DNA of 37,998 nt from a virus. Within the stretch, counting starts at the first letter, position 1. Each line of letters starts with the position of its first letter. The notes below the pieces were generated by a model. It did no database searches. It saw nothing but the letters and a program-made list of their open reading frames with translations, and was not told the DNA's origin. The stretch spans positions 1-37,998 of IMG/VR virus record IMGVR_UViG_3300044643_000282; one strand, written 5' to 3'. This document shows positions 29,501 through 36,653 of the stretch, piece after piece. The translations under genes were made by a program, and so were the position numbers.

Positions 29501-30778
29501 ACTACGCCGGGAGTGTACCCCTACGGTGGCCTACTCAATGTCGCGGGTGGCATCTCTATGGCACTTGGAAGCCGCCTTGGCTGGGGCATCACCGATGGAT
29601 TTACGCTGAACGGCGTAGGCACTGCGCATTATGGCTTTACCTATGGCGGCAGCACGAACCTCGTCACTACATCAGGCTACTATGGGGTTAACTTCGCCAC
29701 CCTTGGTTCTGAACGCATGCGCATTACTTCTGGGGGTGACGTCGGGATTGGTACGACTACACCAAGCGGGAAGCTACATGTTAACGGCACCGCTGCGGCA
29801 TTGGCTATAGAAACACGCATAACAAACACAAGCGCCACAGGTTTTACTACTGTAACTTTTGGTGATGGCAATACTACGTTTGGGCAGGTATGGGCTGGTA
29901 ACGCAAGTTACGGGTCGTTCGGCGGTGCTGCGTCGATGAACTATTCCGCCAACAGCGGCCCGCACGTTTGGTACACAAACTACACAGAACGCATGCGCAT
30001 CGACAGCAGCGGTAACTTGCTGGTGGGGACGACGAGTGTAAGTGGTCGTTTGACGGTAGTTGGTAACTCCACTGAGATGTTTACGTTTACAGCCGCTACC
30101 ACTGCATCTGGCTACGGACAGTTTAAGAACTCATCGGGAACGACATACGCCATTCTTGGTAACGGCGGCGGTGGTGCGGTGAGTGGAGGCGCGGTAACTG
30201 ACTTCGCTATTCGTGCTGAAGCGAATATGCTCTTTGCTACCGGCAACACAGAACGCATGCGCATCGACAGCAGCGGCAACATCGGGATTAATACGAGTTC
30301 TCCGGGTAGTAGGCTAGATGTTTTAGCTGGAAATTCAGTAACGGCGGCTTTTACCAACGACAGCTTTGCTGCCTCGCCAACTCTTATTGTATGGAATAAA
30401 GATGCAACATCTGGACGCCTTATAGGCTTTCGCTCTACAAGTTCCTTCACCGCTGTCGGGACGATTGAAACTAACGGAACTACTACGACTTACGGCACCT
30501 CATCCGACGTTCGACTAAAGCACGACATCGTTGACGCCCCAGACGCAGCCAGCCTTATCGACGCAATCCAAGTTCGCAGCTTCAAGTGGAACGCGGATAA
30601 CAGCGAGCAACGTTACGGTATGGTTGCCCAAGAACTTGTCACCGTTGCACCAGAGGCAGTTCAAGTTCCAGAAGACCCAGAGGATATGATGGGCGTGGAC
30701 TACTCCAAACTGGTCCCGATGCTGGTCAAGGAAATTCAATCAATGCGGCTTCGCCTCGCACAACTAGAAGGAAACTAA
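26546..30778 (+). CDS. Tail fibre with C-terminal S74 intramolecular chaperone
   Basis: A 1410-residue fibre. The first 70 residues attach to the tail; then come repeats of the type TVTSVAGTGTVNGLTLTG and SGSLTLGGTL (about 85-270 and again near 550-590). Residues about 690-1245 carry seven units beginning ERMRI or ERMRL, each followed by GIGTTTP-like turns, typical of trimeric fibres. The C-terminal 91 residues are a Peptidase_S74 domain with cleavage pair Ser1320-Asp1321 (SSDVRLKHDI) and GMVAQEL. S74 domains fold the trimer and then cut themselves off. Host binding is inferred. Confidence 0.92.
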   Translation: MAFIYDLSDTWNNAGISFNGIKLNATDTASAAGSKLIDLQINGASKFTVGKTGAVIATGLIESTVGGFRFPDGTTQTTKATVNSVSGTGTVNGITLTGSVTDSGSLTLGGTLGNIANNQLTNSAITINGTSTPLGGSIAVGTVTSVAGTGTVSGLSLTGSVTTSGSLTLGGTLVLTSGQVTDGLGYTPYNATNPAGYTTNVGTVTSVAGTGTVNGLTLTGSVTTSGSLTLGGTLGNIANSQLTNSAITINGTSTALGGSISVGTVTSVAALTLGTSGTDLASSVANGTTTPVVTLNVPTASAANRGALSSADWSTFNAKQAALVSGTNIKTVGGASLLGSGDVGTIGLAYGGTGATTESGARTALGLGTAAVLNAGVAGGVATLDGSGTVPTSQLPGAVLGGLNYQGTWNASTNTPTLASSTGSKGYYYVVSTAGSTNLDGITDWKIGDWAVYDGSTWQKVDNTDAVSSVNGYTGAVVLTTSDVAQGTNLYFTQAAARASVSAGTGISYNSTTGVITNSAPDQTVALTGAGTTTVTGTYPNFTITSNDSTVGTVTSVAASGGTTGLTFTGSPITTAGTLTLGGTLAVANGGTGATTLTSGYVLKGNGTSAVSASVLYDDGTNTGIGTTSPSALFHISQNGGGDIGALVSQTNGGNGTTARYRATHGSGAAFNLQAGNGHVDLNVTSNHHLTFGTNNAERMRITATGDIGIGTTTPNAKLNVSGGNITISASGTYSEPAVNAGVLAYDGVNGEFTISARSNGGSTYTRFMTSNGGTGAERMRILSGGNVGVGTSSPATKFVVSNGGAGGLEFDTNGLMQSYNRSTSAYQFMYLDAAQILFRPSGTERMRLDGSGVLLINRSSTSGLGKLNVDGGADFTGGNVYLARDTGNVGIGTASPTAGYKLDVSGSANASGSFVSGGGTTSQAAIGNKTLSFYNTGAGDGLIKSDDDTSSFTSIALNKTQVKLFTSNTERMRIDSAGVVGIGTTTPGVYPYGGLLNVAGGISMALGSRLGWGITDGFTLNGVGTAHYGFTYGGSTNLVTTSGYYGVNFATLGSERMRITSGGDVGIGTTTPSGKLHVNGTAAALAIETRITNTSATGFTTVTFGDGNTTFGQVWAGNASYGSFGGAASMNYSANSGPHVWYTNYTERMRIDSSGNLLVGTTSVSGRLTVVGNSTEMFTFTAATTASGYGQFKNSSGTTYAILGNGGGGAVSGGAVTDFAIRAEANMLFATGNTERMRIDSSGNIGINTSSPGSRLDVLAGNSVTAAFTNDSFAASPTLIVWNKDATSGRLIGFRSTSSFTAVGTIETNGTTTTYGTSSDVRLKHDIVDAPDAASLIDAIQVRSFKWNADNSEQRYGMVAQELVTVAPEAVQVPEDPEDMMGVDYSKLVPMLVKEIQSMRLRLAQLEGN

Positions 30779-30779
30779 A

Positions 30780-31109
30780 ATGGCTATCACAAACACATGG
30801 TCCGTCGTTCAGATGGACGCCTACCCAGAGTACGAAGGCAACGCAGATGTTGTCTTCACAGTACACTGGACATTAAATGGCACTGACGGTGAACACACTG
30901 GCGGCGTATACGGCTCCGTTGGCCTTACGCTTGATCCAGAGGCAACTTATGTTCCTTATGCTGACCTTACTGAAGCCCAAGTCATTGGCTGGGTTAAAGA
31001 AGCACTTGGCGAAGAATCCGTAACAAGCTATGAAGAAAACGTGGCACAACAGATTGCTAATCAGATTAACCCACCTGTAGTGACGCCACCACTACCTTGG
31101 AGTGAATAA
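30780..31109 (+). CDS. Fibre-adjacent conserved phage protein, 109 residues
   Basis: Begins MAITNTWSVVQMDAYPEYEG one base after the fibre stop. Pattern: a strand VVFTVHWTLNGTDG, then YVPYADLTEAQVIGWVKEALGEE with a helical C-terminal half ending in a Pro-rich tail (PPVVTPPLPWSE). Small proteins with this look often follow fibre genes and may be fibre-assembly or trimming factors (DUF7936-like; name not certain). No catalytic or membrane motif. Confidence 0.7.
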   Translation: MAITNTWSVVQMDAYPEYEGNADVVFTVHWTLNGTDGEHTGGVYGSVGLTLDPEATYVPYADLTEAQVIGWVKEALGEESVTSYEENVAQQIANQINPPVVTPPLPWSE

Positions 31110-31110
31110 T

Positions 31111-31266
31111 ATGGATATTAACCTTACCCTGAACGTCGAAGAAGTTAACGCCGTCCTCCAGACGCTTGGCAATTTGCCAACTTCTTCCGGTGCGTTTCCT
31201 CTTCTGATGAAGATTAAGGATCAAGCTGAAGGCCAACTGCCCAAGCAAGAAGAAGTCGCTGAGTGA
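31111..31266 (+). CDS. Small protein, 51 residues
   Basis: A 51-codon gene starting MDINLTLNVEEVNAVLQTLG one base after the preceding stop codon. The N-terminal half looks like a hydrophobic beta-helix segment, followed by SSGAFPLLMKIKDQAEGQL. Similar short proteins occur in many phages next to fibre and lysis genes. Its stop (TGA 31264-31266) overlaps the next start (GTGA). Function unknown. Confidence 0.65.
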   Translation: MDINLTLNVEEVNAVLQTLGNLPTSSGAFPLLMKIKDQAEGQLPKQEEVAE

Positions 31267-31481
31267 TTGGTCAACTCGACCTTGTCAGCATCGTGACTGT
31301 GCTTGCCTTTATTGGTGGCCTTATCACTGTGTGGGTGAACCTCAACAGCCGTCTTGCGCTGCTTGAGGCTCGCCTCGACTTTGGTGGTGAGAAGTTCAAC
31401 GCTATCGACAAAAAGTTTGATGAAGTGATGATGCACCTTCGACGCATTGAAGATAAGCTGGATAACAAGGTAGATCGGTGA
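31263..31481 (+). CDS. Small membrane-anchored coiled-coil protein (XhlA/DUF-like)
   Basis: A 72-residue protein starting at GTG 31263 (GTGA overlap). One membrane segment (SIVTVLAFIGGLITVWVNL, about 8-27) is followed by a coiled coil with heptad Leu/Ile (LNSRLALLEARLDF and FDEVMMHLRRIEDKLDNK). This layout is that of small lysis-associated proteins such as XhlA-like or holin accessory proteins. It ends overlapping the exported N-rich protein. Likely part of the lysis block, role inferred. Confidence 0.65.
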   Translation: MIGQLDLVSIVTVLAFIGGLITVWVNLNSRLALLEARLDFGGEKFNAIDKKFDEVMMHLRRIEDKLDNKVDR

Positions 31482-32521
31482 TGAAGCAATTTGTGCTGGG
31501 TTTTATTGCGGTAACTGCATCATCGTCGATGGTGCTTGCACAGGCTGTGTCTGTCGCGCCGACTGAATACGTCTATACCACCACGACGACCAGCACTTCG
31601 GACAACAACAATACGTCCACCAGCACCAACACGAACAACAACAACAACAATTCCACCAGCACATCTACAAATACGAATAACAATAACAGCACATCTGCCA
31701 GCACATCGGTCAACACCAACACGAACACAAACTTCAACACAAACGATAGCACCAGCACATCGCTGAACACGAATAATAACGTGAACACCAGCACATCGCT
31801 GAACACGAATAATAATAACAATAACAATGTCAGCACATCGACGAACACCAACATCAATCAAAACACTGGGACGATGACCAACATCAACCAGAATACCAAC
31901 ATCAATTCTGGCACGATGACGAACATCAACCAGAACACTAACGCCAGCACATCTGAAAATACGAACCGCAATTTCAATACGGATGTGAGCAACAGCACTG
32001 TCAACCAGACGGTAAACAGCAACAACAACAGCACCGTCAACACGAACAACACGAACAACGACACCAGCACGATTAACCAAACGACAAACAGCAACAACAA
32101 CAACGTCAACCAGAACAACAACGTCAACGTCAGCGACAGCAAAAGCTACAGCGAAAGCGTTAATCGGCAGATCATCGACCAAAACATCAAGTCGCCGCCA
32201 CCAAGCGCCATCGCACCGTCGATGATGTCCTACAGCCAAGACCTTTGCACCACAGGGCAATCGGGCGCTGTGCAGACGCAGATCATTGGCCTGTCGGCTG
32301 GCCGTACTGTGCGCGACCAAAACTGCGAACGCATGAAGCTGTCCAAGACCCTGTATGACATGGGTATGCGAGTTGCCGCTGTCAGTCTGCTCTGCCAAGA
32401 TCGTCGCGTTTTTGCTGCAATGGAAATGGCTGGCACACCTTGCCCGTTCATGGGAGCAATTGGCGCGGACGCAACAACGGCTTGGGAAGAAAATGCCGAC
32501 CGCCGCCCTGACGCTGAATAA
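31481..32521 (+). CDS. Exported Asn/Thr/Ser-rich low-complexity protein
   Basis: A 346-residue protein starting at ATG 31481 (a GTG at 31478 is possible). A signal peptide MKQFVLGFIAVTASSSMVLAQA (cleavage after AQA near 22) precedes about 185 residues of Asn, Thr and Ser with runs such as NNNNNN and repeats of NINQNT, STSLNTNNN, TNTNTN. The C-terminal 120 residues form a globular domain with four cysteines (DLC, QNCE, LLCQD, TPCPF). The low-complexity part resembles secreted amyloid or surface-fibre sequences. Similar C-terminal domains occur in environmental phages. Function unknown. Confidence 0.75.
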   Translation: MKQFVLGFIAVTASSSMVLAQAVSVAPTEYVYTTTTTSTSDNNNTSTSTNTNNNNNNSTSTSTNTNNNNSTSASTSVNTNTNTNFNTNDSTSTSLNTNNNVNTSTSLNTNNNNNNNVSTSTNTNINQNTGTMTNINQNTNINSGTMTNINQNTNASTSENTNRNFNTDVSNSTVNQTVNSNNNSTVNTNNTNNDTSTINQTTNSNNNNVNQNNNVNVSDSKSYSESVNRQIIDQNIKSPPPSAIAPSMMSYSQDLCTTGQSGAVQTQIIGLSAGRTVRDQNCERMKLSKTLYDMGMRVAAVSLLCQDRRVFAAMEMAGTPCPFMGAIGADATTAWEENADRRPDAE

Positions 32522-34214
32522 GCGACTGATTTCCTTGCTGGCTGCATTGCTGGTAAGCACATCTGCGTCTGCCCAAACATACGATCCGACACTTTTGCCG
32601 CCACAGATAAATGGCGCTCCCACTACCATGACGCCATTGAACCTTGGCGATGATGCTACGCGCCGTGTGAGCCTTGGCTTTGAATTTGAATATTGGGGAC
32701 AGACCTTCACTGACGTTTGGGTGTCGAGCAATGGCTTTGTGTCGTTTGAAAGCGCGGCGAACCTGTGTTGCAATGGTCAACCTATCGACCAGGCCCAGCG
32801 CAATACGATCTACGCTTACTGGTCAGACCTTATCAGCTACACTGGCAACCCATATTATCGCTTAGACGAAGGGTCTGCGCTGTTCGGCTGGTATGGCACA
32901 CAGGAATACGGCACGAACAATCGCAACACGTTTGAAATTGGTTTGTTCAGCAACGGCAATATCCAATTCAACTACGGGTCAATGTCTGCATCTGGAAACC
33001 GCGACTTTACGGCTGGTCTTACTGGCCCTGAAGCTGGTGACAACATTCCGCTTTTCTACGGGCGGAATCCGCAATTCCTGCAAAACCAATCTGGCCTTTT
33101 GACCTATGCTTCACCAATTCCTGAAGAAATAGCAATCGACTGCAACGCAACACCGCTGCACCCATCTTGCCCACCAGCATCGATAGCTCTTGATGTCGGC
33201 GCACCTGATCCGACTGAAACTGCGCTGGAAGCTGCCGTGGCTTCGGTCGAACAGGCGGCGATGGAAGAAACGCAGCAAGAAGTGCAAATCGAAGATATTG
33301 CTGACATCGAACAGGTGCTTGAAACCGCGCAAGAGGCACTGGAAACAGCAGAAGCATCGGTTGAGGCTGACGAAACTACAGAAACTGAAGAACCTGTGGC
33401 AGACGAAGAAGCCGTTGAAGAAGATGCGATTGAAGAATTGGTTTCGGAACAGGGCTTAGAAGACATTAAGTCTGATGACGAACGCTTATCGCCAGACGAA
33501 TTGGCAGCACTGGCAGCGCAAGGCCCAGAAAATGATGACGCGGTTGACGAAATCTCAGAATCGGAAGCACTGGCATCATTGGAACTGGATGGTCCTGCGA
33601 ACGCTGTAGAAGGCCAAGACGCATCGTCTGGTGCATTGGAGCAGGAAGTATCAAATCAGGTTGCTACGGCGCTGGAAGAGAGCGGACAGGATATGCAATC
33701 CGCATTCTTTGAAGAAGCAGCGGAAGTAAGCCAAGCATCTTCGTTTGAAAGCGGTTCGCAATCGTCGCAAAGTTTCGGCAGTTTTCAAATGCGCGTTGAT
33801 TTTGGATCAAGCACTTCGGCTGTGGCTGGTGGTGGTGGGATCGGTGCTGGTGTTGGTTCATCGCCAGTGGAGGCTGCTATTTCGGCTGCTGGCCCCATGT
33901 CGATGTCCACCACGTTTGAAATCCTGAACAATGTTGGTGGCGGAACTAATGCAGCGCCTGTTGCGGTAGCCGCATCATCTGAAAAATCCGAAAACGAAAT
34001 GGCGGAGGGCCAATCGGAAACCATTAATGAAATGGGTTCTGTTCCTGCCTTCAATGCGTACCGACAGGTGTCGCTATCTGACAGGGCTGACTTTTACGCA
34101 ATTCGTGATATATATCGCAACAGAAGGCTGCGTGACGCTGACTTTGAGATGTACAGGATGACCCAAACTAACGACGCCAAGTGGCGGGAGATTGTCGATG
34201 CCCAATACAAATGA
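32493..34214 (+). CDS. Exported protein with NIDO-like domain and acidic helical region
   Basis: A 573-residue protein starting MPTAALTLNKRLISLLAALLVSTSASA (signal peptide, cleavage after Ala27) at ATG 32493, overlapping the N-rich gene by 29 bases. Residues about 50-165 look like a NIDO/PEP-CTERM-associated beta domain (FEYWGQTFTDVWVSSNGFVSF; NTIYAYWSDLI; NTFEIGLFSNGNIQFNYG). A strongly acidic Ala/Glu helix region (about 215-395) follows, then Gly/Ser linker and a conserved basic C-terminus (DFYAIRDIYRNRRLRDADFEMYRM). Function unknown; with the neighbour it may form a cell-surface or virion-tip complex. Confidence 0.75.
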   Translation: MPTAALTLNKRLISLLAALLVSTSASAQTYDPTLLPPQINGAPTTMTPLNLGDDATRRVSLGFEFEYWGQTFTDVWVSSNGFVSFESAANLCCNGQPIDQAQRNTIYAYWSDLISYTGNPYYRLDEGSALFGWYGTQEYGTNNRNTFEIGLFSNGNIQFNYGSMSASGNRDFTAGLTGPEAGDNIPLFYGRNPQFLQNQSGLLTYASPIPEEIAIDCNATPLHPSCPPASIALDVGAPDPTETALEAAVASVEQAAMEETQQEVQIEDIADIEQVLETAQEALETAEASVEADETTETEEPVADEEAVEEDAIEELVSEQGLEDIKSDDERLSPDELAALAAQGPENDDAVDEISESEALASLELDGPANAVEGQDASSGALEQEVSNQVATALEESGQDMQSAFFEEAAEVSQASSFESGSQSSQSFGSFQMRVDFGSSTSAVAGGGGIGAGVGSSPVEAAISAAGPMSMSTTFEILNNVGGGTNAAPVAVAASSEKSENEMAEGQSETINEMGSVPAFNAYRQVSLSDRADFYAIRDIYRNRRLRDADFEMYRMTQTNDAKWREIVDAQYK

Positions 34215-34728
34215 CGAAAAAGAAGAACCCAAGGTATCCTTTGATGAAAGCGGTTTCAGCTTCAACATTGGCGGCCTGAGCAGCGGCAAGATTGCTATCA
34301 TCTTTGCTGCACTCTCAACGATCCTTGGCGGTCTATGGGGCGGCTTTCAGGTGTATCAGCAGTTCCTGACCATGAAGGAAGTCACAGCCGCCTATGTTCC
34401 GCCTGACCTGTCTGGAATTGAGGGTCGCATTTCGGTTCTTGATGAGCGTGTCACCAGTGTTGAGCGGCTTACCAAGATTAACAGCGAAGCCTTAAATTAC
34501 ATGACGGGCAGCATCAGCAGCAGCGTCAGTGGAACGCGCCAGACGGTTGATGCTGTTTCAAGCAGCGTTAGGAGCAGCGATGCTCAAAACATGGCAATGC
34601 AACGTGCGGTGATCGATCAATTGCGGCAGCAAGATCAAGAGCAGCAACGGCGCATCAAAGAGTTGGAGGCGGAAACTAACGAACGTATCCAAAAGACGCT
34701 GGCAAATCCGCTGGCAGGAAAGGACTAA
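34198..34728 (+). CDS. Membrane-anchored coiled-coil protein (possible lysis accessory)
   Basis: A 176-residue protein starting MPNTNDEKEEPK at ATG 34198 after GGGAG. One membrane segment (KIAIIFAALSTILGGLWGGF, about 30-50) and a long helical C-terminal half (VTSVERLTKINSEAL; IDQLRQQDQEQQRRIKELEAE) predicted to be coiled coil. It could span the periplasm like a spanin or act as a scaffold for the exported proteins upstream. It overlaps the preceding gene's end by 17 bases. No enzymatic motif. Confidence 0.65.
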   Translation: MPNTNDEKEEPKVSFDESGFSFNIGGLSSGKIAIIFAALSTILGGLWGGFQVYQQFLTMKEVTAAYVPPDLSGIEGRISVLDERVTSVERLTKINSEALNYMTGSISSSVSGTRQTVDAVSSSVRSSDAQNMAMQRAVIDQLRQQDQEQQRRIKELEAETNERIQKTLANPLAGKD

Positions 34729-34731
34729 TAT

Positions 34732-35241
34732 ATGGATGATAAATTATTAGAGGCACGGATCAAAGCGTTGCTGCTGGCGGCAAAAACAATGGCATTCGTC
34801 ATTGTCGCCATCACTTGCGCCATGATTGTCGGCCTATTCATATCGAATGAAATTATCGACAATAAAGACGTATTCGGCTTGCTGTCATACGTCATGACTT
34901 CGGTTGTCGGCGCTGTGGCTGGCTCCTACGCCACTCTGATGGGCATGAAGGGCGAATTGGCCCCACCACCACCAGAAGACCGTGATGACCCAGAACCAGA
35001 GCCTGTGGCCCCCGTAGCGCCACAACCAGACCCTTTTCCGCTCACACCTGACATGGTTGCACCAGCGCCACGTTACGATGACCCATCTGCTACTGTGTTT
35101 ATTGATGAACCAGAAATCGATGATGACGATGACGACATGGAACCTTGGGAGAAATATCGTGGAGATTTGCGGTATGATGCCAACGGTGACGGTGTGGTCG
35201 ATGAACTTGATTTCCCTGATTGGCGGAGTGCTGGCAAATGA
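34732..35241 (+). CDS. Holin-like two-span protein with dockerin/EF-hand-like loop
   Basis: A 169-residue protein. Two membrane segments (MAFVIVAITCAMIVGLFI, about 20-40; LLSYVMTSVVGAVAGSYATLMG, about 50-72) are followed by a Pro/Asp-rich linker (EPEPVAPVAPQPDPFPL) and an acidic tail. Near the end, D149-x-N151-x-D153-G154-x-V156-D157-x-x-D160 matches a dockerin-type calcium loop. A two-span protein just before the endolysin is a good holin candidate, but the added loop is unusual. The endolysin start overlaps its stop (ATGA). Confidence 0.65.
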   Translation: MDDKLLEARIKALLLAAKTMAFVIVAITCAMIVGLFISNEIIDNKDVFGLLSYVMTSVVGAVAGSYATLMGMKGELAPPPPEDRDDPEPEPVAPVAPQPDPFPLTPDMVAPAPRYDDPSATVFIDEPEIDDDDDDMEPWEKYRGDLRYDANGDGVVDELDFPDWRSAGK

Positions 35242-35852
35242 GCTTAATTAATCTTCAGAGTAAATGTGGGTGTCATGCAGATGGTGCGTTCGGTCCAGGT
35301 ACATGTAAGAAGGCTGCGGCTTTTTATAAACTATCACCTAATCGGGCTGCGCATTTCTTTGCTCAAACGGCGCATGAATCGGGCAACTTCAAAGCGTTCA
35401 GCGAAAATCTGAATTACGGCGCTAAGGGGCTGCGTGGCATCTTTGGCAAATACTTCCCAACTGACGCAATGGCCCGTGCCTATGAGCGTCAGCCACAGAA
35501 AATTGCCAACCGTGTTTATGCTAACCGCATGGGCAATGGTGACGAAGCGTCAGGCGAGGGGTGGAAATACCGGGGCAGGGGTCCGCTCCAACTCACCGGG
35601 AAAAACAACTACCGCGCATTCGGCAAGTACATCGGGCGTGAACAAGAGATTTTGGACAATCCAGACCTTGTGGCTACTGAACTGGGCTTTGAAAGCGCCC
35701 TGTGGTTCTTTGACTCAAACAAACTGTGGAGCATCTGCGATCAAGGCATCAATGACGCTGCCATTCTTGCACTTACTAAGCGCATCAATGGCGGAACCCA
35801 CGGCCTTGATGACCGTAAACTGAAGACCAAGAAATACGCAACTTGGTTATAG
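35238..35852 (+). CDS. Endolysin, GH19 glycoside hydrolase
   Basis: A 204-residue GH19 lysozyme/chitinase-like endolysin that should cut the glycan of peptidoglycan. The catalytic acid is likely E47 in FFAQTAHESGNF; a second acidic residue lies near E103/E107 in MGNGDEASGEGWKYRGRGP, and PLQLTGKNNYRAFG is a family landmark. The N-terminal 30 residues (DGAFGPGTCKKAAAFY) resemble a short peptidoglycan-binding motif. I chose ATG 35238 over an in-frame start at 35220 (ATGA overlap). No signal peptide, so it needs a holin for release. Confidence 0.93.
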   Translation: MSLINLQSKCGCHADGAFGPGTCKKAAAFYKLSPNRAAHFFAQTAHESGNFKAFSENLNYGAKGLRGIFGKYFPTDAMARAYERQPQKIANRVYANRMGNGDEASGEGWKYRGRGPLQLTGKNNYRAFGKYIGREQEILDNPDLVATELGFESALWFFDSNKLWSICDQGINDAAILALTKRINGGTHGLDDRKLKTKKYATWL

Positions 35853-35862
35853 GAGACTGAAC

Positions 35863-36069
35863 ATGGATTTGAAAAGCAAGCTGAAGAAAGAGGCTGGCAG
35901 GGCTTTGAAAAAAGAAGCCGAAAAAGCCATCATCAAGAAAGCTACAGGCAAACTTCTGCCTATGGTCGATGAATCTGAAAAGAAGCTGGGCTGGAAAGCC
36001 ACTGTTGCCGCTGCATTGGCGTTTGTCGCTGCCGCTGCTGCTGGCCTGTCGCAAATCATAGGCGGCTAA
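35863..36069 (+). CDS. Small amphipathic/membrane protein after the endolysin
   Basis: A 68-residue protein 10 bases after the endolysin stop, with an AGGAGACTG ribosome site. The first half is highly basic and helical (KSKLKKEAGRALKKEAEKAIIKKATGKLL), the second carries a hydrophobic segment (ATVAAALAFVAAAAAGLSQII). It looks like a small single-span protein with amphipathic helix, perhaps a lysis factor such as a pinholin or antiholin. It is the last rightward gene before the converging terminator. Confidence 0.65.
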   Translation: MDLKSKLKKEAGRALKKEAEKAIIKKATGKLLPMVDESEKKLGWKATVAAALAFVAAAAAGLSQIIGG

Positions 36070-36076
36070 ATAAGTT

Positions 36077-36103
36077 ATGGGCCGCTCGTTATGGGCGGCC
36101 CAT
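36077..36103. terminator. Hairpin terminator between converging transcripts
   Basis: ATGGGCCGC (36077-36085) pairs exactly with GCGGCCCAT (36095-36103), a 9-bp GC-rich stem. It begins 8 bases after the last rightward gene and lies before the leftward 22-codon frame. A weak T-rich stretch follows on the + strand; the symmetric stem could end transcripts from both sides. Confidence 0.75.
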
Positions 36104-36114
36104 TTCCTTAAATA

Positions 36115-36183
36115 TCACTGATCCCAATCCTTATCATTTTTAAACATGCGCTCTATGAGCCAGTCGATGATGCAGCGCATCAT
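36115..36183 (-). CDS. Very small possible gene, 22 residues
   Basis: A 22-codon minus-strand frame (MMRCIIDWLIERMF...) whose ATG overlaps the preceding TGA as ATGA, the same coupling as throughout this operon. It encodes a helical amphipathic peptide with acidic tail. It is the last frame before the terminator. Coupling is the only support, so it may be non-functional. Confidence 0.35.
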   Translation of the reverse strand: MMRCIIDWLIERMFKNDKDWDQ

Positions 36184-36308
36184 CCCCACCATTCCTCTTC
36201 CATTTCTTTGCGCTCCTGCTCTGTTATCTTTGGCGCTGTTGCGGTCAGATAGGCGGCAAGAATTATTACCCCCATGACTGTTATGAAAAGCCAGTTGTCG
36301 GCGGTCAT
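36180..36308 (-). CDS. Small single-span membrane protein, 42 residues
   Basis: A 42-codon gene starting MTADNWLFITVMG at ATG 36308, preceded by a perfect AAGGAG 6 bases upstream. One membrane segment (WLFITVMGVIILAAYLTAT) and a charged C-terminal tail (EQERKEMEEEWWG). I prefer this start to the far upstream in-frame start because of the ribosome site. A small early membrane protein in the second leftward transcript, possibly affecting host membrane functions or superinfection. Function unknown. Confidence 0.65.
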   Translation of the reverse strand: MTADNWLFITVMGVIILAAYLTATAPKITEQERKEMEEEWWG

Positions 36309-36318
36309 CTGTTGCTCC

Positions 36319-36396
36319 TTAAAATCTAATTTCATCATCGGCCCAGTCGTAAATATCCCAACCGAAATTATCATGCAGGAATTGTCTCAGGGTCAC
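36319..36396 (-). CDS. Very small possible gene, 25 residues, GTG start
   Basis: A 25-codon frame starting at GTG 36396 with a GTGA overlap to the upstream gene's stop. The peptide has an aromatic acidic character (FLHDNFGWDIYDWADDEIRF). A longer in-frame version from 36543 would overlap most of the upstream gene in another frame and is less likely. The coupling and following strong ribosome site for the next gene support a polycistronic reading. Confidence 0.45.
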   Translation of the reverse strand: MTLRQFLHDNFGWDIYDWADDEIRF

Positions 36397-36611
36397 GATA
36401 CGTCTTTTTCGTAAGTGTCCCCACACAAAGTGCAGCGATAAAGCACATGGCCCATGCCTATACCACTGGTGTACGCATAGTTGTGGGCGCATGAGATGCG
36501 GCGCTCTGCAAACGTCTTGCCATCCGCACCGCGCAAAGGCCAAACGGATGCGCTATCTGATGATATGCGATACTTTTTTCCCATAGGGGCTGCTTGTGCT
36601 GGTTTAATCAT
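36393..36611 (-). CDS. Small Cys/His protein, first gene of second leftward transcript
   Basis: A 72-residue protein starting MIKPAQAAPMGKKYRISSD at ATG 36611, preceded by AAGGA at good spacing. The C-terminal third has a possible zinc site: ISCAHNYAYTSGIGMGHVLYRCTLCGDTYEKD, with Cys, His and a CxxC pair. It is first behind the promoter at 36654-36682 and so likely an early-expressed effector. No known family recognised. Confidence 0.7.
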   Translation of the reverse strand: MIKPAQAAPMGKKYRISSDSASVWPLRGADGKTFAERRISCAHNYAYTSGIGMGHVLYRCTLCGDTYEKDVS

Positions 36612-36631
36612 TGTTAAAATCCTTAAATGGG

Positions 36632-36645
36632 GGGGCAATTGCCCC
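36632..36645. promoter_or_regulatory. 14-base palindrome at the transcript start
   Basis: GGGGCAATTGCCCC is a perfect palindrome whose edge lies only about 10 bases after the -10 box at 36659-36654, so it is close to the expected transcription start. It may be an operator or a 5' RNA hairpin that shields the message. Confidence 0.5.
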
Positions 36646-36653
36646 TACCCATT

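Noticed and set aside
31520-32773. 417-codon minus-strand frame opposite the N-rich gene
   Set aside because: Long Val/Asp-rich sequence is the reflection of AAC/ACC codon repeats on the other strand. No ribosome site and opposite to the late operon.
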